Of a DNA stretch of 6,033 bases, positions 4,315 through 6,033 are shown one piece after another. The translations under genes and the position numbers were made by a program. Source of the DNA: Thermofilaceae archaeon (lineage in GTDB: Archaea; Thermoproteota; Thermoprotei; Thermofilales; Thermofilaceae); contig JALVKT010000018.1 of NCBI GenBank assembly GCA_027027675.1, forward strand, positions 1-6,033. The letters are read 5' to 3'. Position 1 is the first letter of the stretch. Each line of letters begins with the position of its first letter. The notes beneath the pieces were generated by a model. It saw only the letters and a program-made list of their open reading frames with translations. It was not told the origin of the DNA and did not search any database.

Positions 4315-6033
4315 CTACCCCGATATATGGACAACCCTGCCTGTCTCCCCGTCAACCCTATACCCCGGGTAGCCCTCCACCTCTCCGCGGGGAAGCCTCC
4401 TCAACTCCTCAACCAGGCGGGCCCCAAGCCCCTCCTCCAAGGCGTCCAGCCTCACGGCCAGGTCGAAGCGCTCCTCCACCAGCGGTGTGAAGCCGAGCCC
4501 ATACCTTTCAGCCATATACCTCACAGCAACGCCCACATCCGCTATCCCACGCGCCACGAGGTAGGCCACCGTCTCGTGATTCCTAGCCTCGAAGGCGTAA
4601 CCCCTTATCCGCCTCCTCAGCTCATCCACGCTCACACCGTGCTCCACAGCCTCCCTCTCGGCCAGGAGGTCTACGAGGAGCCTCGTCCCGGAGCCCGGGT
4701 TCCTGTTCACGAAGCGCAGGCCCTTCTCAGCCACCTCCCACAGCGAGGAGACCTCGATGCCCCTCCTGTACACGAAGCCCTGCTCCCTCAAGTAGCCCCT
4801 CACCAGCGCGTAGCCCTCCTCCGAGGTAAGCCCCATCTCCCTCATCGCGTGGACGTTGTACTCCCCCGTCTCGGGGTCGAGGAGGTGCGTGCCAGCCATG
4901 TCAGCTACGCCGCTGCTCAGCGCCTGCAGGCCGCCCCTGCTGCCCATGCTGACGAAGCGTATCCTGCCGGCCCCAACCCTGGCCGCGATGTCCTGGAGTA
5001 GCGGGCAGTGGCTGCCCATCAGGTTCAACTCGTACCTCCTTGTGCCCAGGGGGCGTATGAGCTCAACCCTGGAGCCTGGGGGCAGGTACTCGTTGTCCGG
5101 GCTCACCCTTATGAAGCCGTCCACCATAGTTAGGGAGGCTATGCGGCCGCTGTGCCCCGGCAGCGGAAACGCTATCCTCCTCCCAGCCCTGACAGCCGTG
5201 ACCGCGGGGACAAAGAGTGTTATCCCAGGCTGTCCCCTCAGCGGCGCCTGGACCTCGACCTCCTCTACGGGGTAGTCTGGGCCCCGGCGCCCGAGCAGCC
5301 TCGAGACTATCGGCGCAAGGTAGAGGTGGCTTGACACCAGGCATGAGAGGGGGAAGCCCGGCAGGCCTATGAGGAGCTTTTCGCCCGCCGCCGCTACTAC
5401 TAGGGGGCGGCCCGGCTTCTGCCTGACGCCGTGGAGTATCACGCCGGGGTCGTAGCTGTTGAAGACGCGGTGGACGTAGTCTTCGAGGCCCGCGGAGGTG
5501 CCGCCTATAGTCACTACGACGTCGGCCCAGCTAAGCGCTTCGTCGACAAGGCCCTTTATCTCCTCGAGCCTGTCCCTGGCCGGGCCATAGATGCGGGGCT
5601 CGCCGCCCATGAGCTTTACGAGGCTGTAGACCATGTGGCTGTTGGAGTCGTACACCTGGCCGTACTCTAGCCGCGAGCCCAGGGGGCGGAGCTCGTTGCC
5701 CGTGGGTATGACTGCGACCCTCGGCCTCCTATAGACCCAGACCTCCTCGACGCCCACGGCCGCGGCGGCCGAGACCGTGAGGGGGGTCACCTCCTCGCCC
5801 CTCCACGCTATAACCTCGCCCTCGACAACGTCGGAGCCTGCGATGTCAACGTTCTCGCCGTGCCTCACAGACCTGTACACCGTCACCACGCCGTCCTCCT
5901 CGTGCGTGTACTCCACGGGAACCACGGCGTCGGCTGGGTAGGGGACTATCGCGCCGGTCGACACCTCCACGGCCTCGCCCCTGCCGACCTCGGGCGCCTC
6001 GGTGTCGCCCGTCTTTACGCGGCCGACAAGCCT
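4315..6033 (-). CDS. moeA: Molybdopterin molybdenumtransferase (MoeA) fused to a C-terminal PBP-like domain; 5' end outside window
   Basis: The frame is open from the right edge, so 572 residues are visible and the start is missing. The fragment begins inside the MoeA N-terminal region (RLVGRVKTG, then GEAVEVSTGAIVPYPADAVVPVE). The MoCF-type molybdopterin-binding domain spans about fragment residues 104-250: VAVIPTGNE (106-114), DSN (129-131), TIGGTSAG (175-182), KPGRP (206-210), GLPGFP (223-228). A MoeA C-terminal beta domain follows to about 328. From about 334 to the end is a type-2 periplasmic-binding-protein-like domain (PF12727 kind), with GSRGGLQAL, AGTHLLDPETGEYN and NRNPGSGTRLLVD (443-455), lacking a signal peptide. 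MoeA ligates molybdate (tungstate in many hyperthermophiles) to adenylylated molybdopterin in the cytoplasm. The added domain presumably senses or supplies the oxyanion or cofactor; that is inference. A GTG at 5970 is internal, not the start. Confidence 0.93.
   Translation of the reverse strand, partial: RLVGRVKTGDTEAPEVGRGEAVEVSTGAIVPYPADAVVPVEYTHEEDGVVTVYRSVRHGENVDIAGSDVVEGEVIAWRGEEVTPLTVSAAAAVGVEEVWVYRRPRVAVIPTGNELRPLGSRLEYGQVYDSNSHMVYSLVKLMGGEPRIYGPARDRLEEIKGLVDEALSWADVVVTIGGTSAGLEDYVHRVFNSYDPGVILHGVRQKPGRPLVVAAAGEKLLIGLPGFPLSCLVSSHLYLAPIVSRLLGRRGPDYPVEEVEVQAPLRGQPGITLFVPAVTAVRAGRRIAFPLPGHSGRIASLTMVDGFIRVSPDNEYLPPGSRVELIRPLGTRRYELNLMGSHCPLLQDIAARVGAGRIRFVSMGSRGGLQALSSGVADMAGTHLLDPETGEYNVHAMREMGLTSEEGYALVRGYLREQGFVYRRGIEVSSLWEVAEKGLRFVNRNPGSGTRLLVDLLAEREAVEHGVSVDELRRRIRGYAFEARNHETVAYLVARGIADVGVAVRYMAERYGLGFTPLVEERFDLAVRLDALEEGLGARLVEELRRLPRGEVEGYPGYRVDGETGRVVHISG

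Noticed and set aside
4327..5001. Long plus-strand open frame of 224 codons
   Set aside because: It lies wholly opposite the PBP-like part of MoeA, whose family motifs are clear. Its product is rich in Pro, His and Leu without domains, as expected from antisense of GC-rich coding DNA.

Overview
The window looks like a piece of a crenarchaeal (Thermoproteota) hyperthermophile chromosome. The reasons are: GC-rich genes rich in AGG/AGA arginine, ATA isoleucine and AAG/GAG codons; frequent GTG starts without clear Shine-Dalgarno sites; archaeal BRE/TATA-like boxes 25-28 bases before several starts (leaderless transcripts); and protein architectures typical of archaea (MoeA fused to a periplasmic-binding-protein-like domain, an AbrB-PhoU fusion, a SerK-type ParB-like protein, a phosphoglycolate phosphatase with an SGN motif). 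Genus cannot be fixed by eye.

Layout: all genes but one are on the minus strand, so transcription runs right to left. From the right edge: a molybdopterin molybdenumtransferase fused to a PBP-like domain (5' end off the window, ends 4315); a small PH/GRAM-like protein (4255-3917); an AbrB-PhoU regulator (3879-2839); a short ParB/SerK-like protein (2800-2342). A single plus-strand gene of unknown function with a CxxC motif follows (1954-2391). Its 3' end overlaps the SerK-like gene by 50 bp, and its 5' end diverges from a glutamine synthetase-like gene (start probably 1757, end 474). The glutamine synthetase-like gene is followed after 7 bp by a small MazG-like NTP pyrophosphohydrolase (466-188). 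Last, running off the left edge, is a HAD-family phosphatase of the archaeal phosphoglycolate phosphatase type (start 137).

Functionally the window is mostly housekeeping metabolism: molybdenum/tungsten cofactor synthesis, phosphate-linked regulation, serine phosphorylation (probable), ammonia assimilation or a related gamma-glutamyl ligation, nucleotide sanitation and phosphate ester hydrolysis. The glutamine synthetase-like and MazG-like genes look like one operon. The others each have their own plausible promoter, so the shared direction need not mean one transcript.

I see no mobile element, CRISPR array, tRNA or rRNA. The less ordinary signals are in intergenic DNA. A perfect 10-bp direct repeat in the 196-bp divergent region has box spacing resembling a degenerate C/D-box sRNA. 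A near-palindrome sits beside the glutamine synthetase promoter. A TAAAA(C)TATTCTAT element is shared by the promoters of the PH/GRAM-like and AbrB-PhoU genes. None of these proves a new system.
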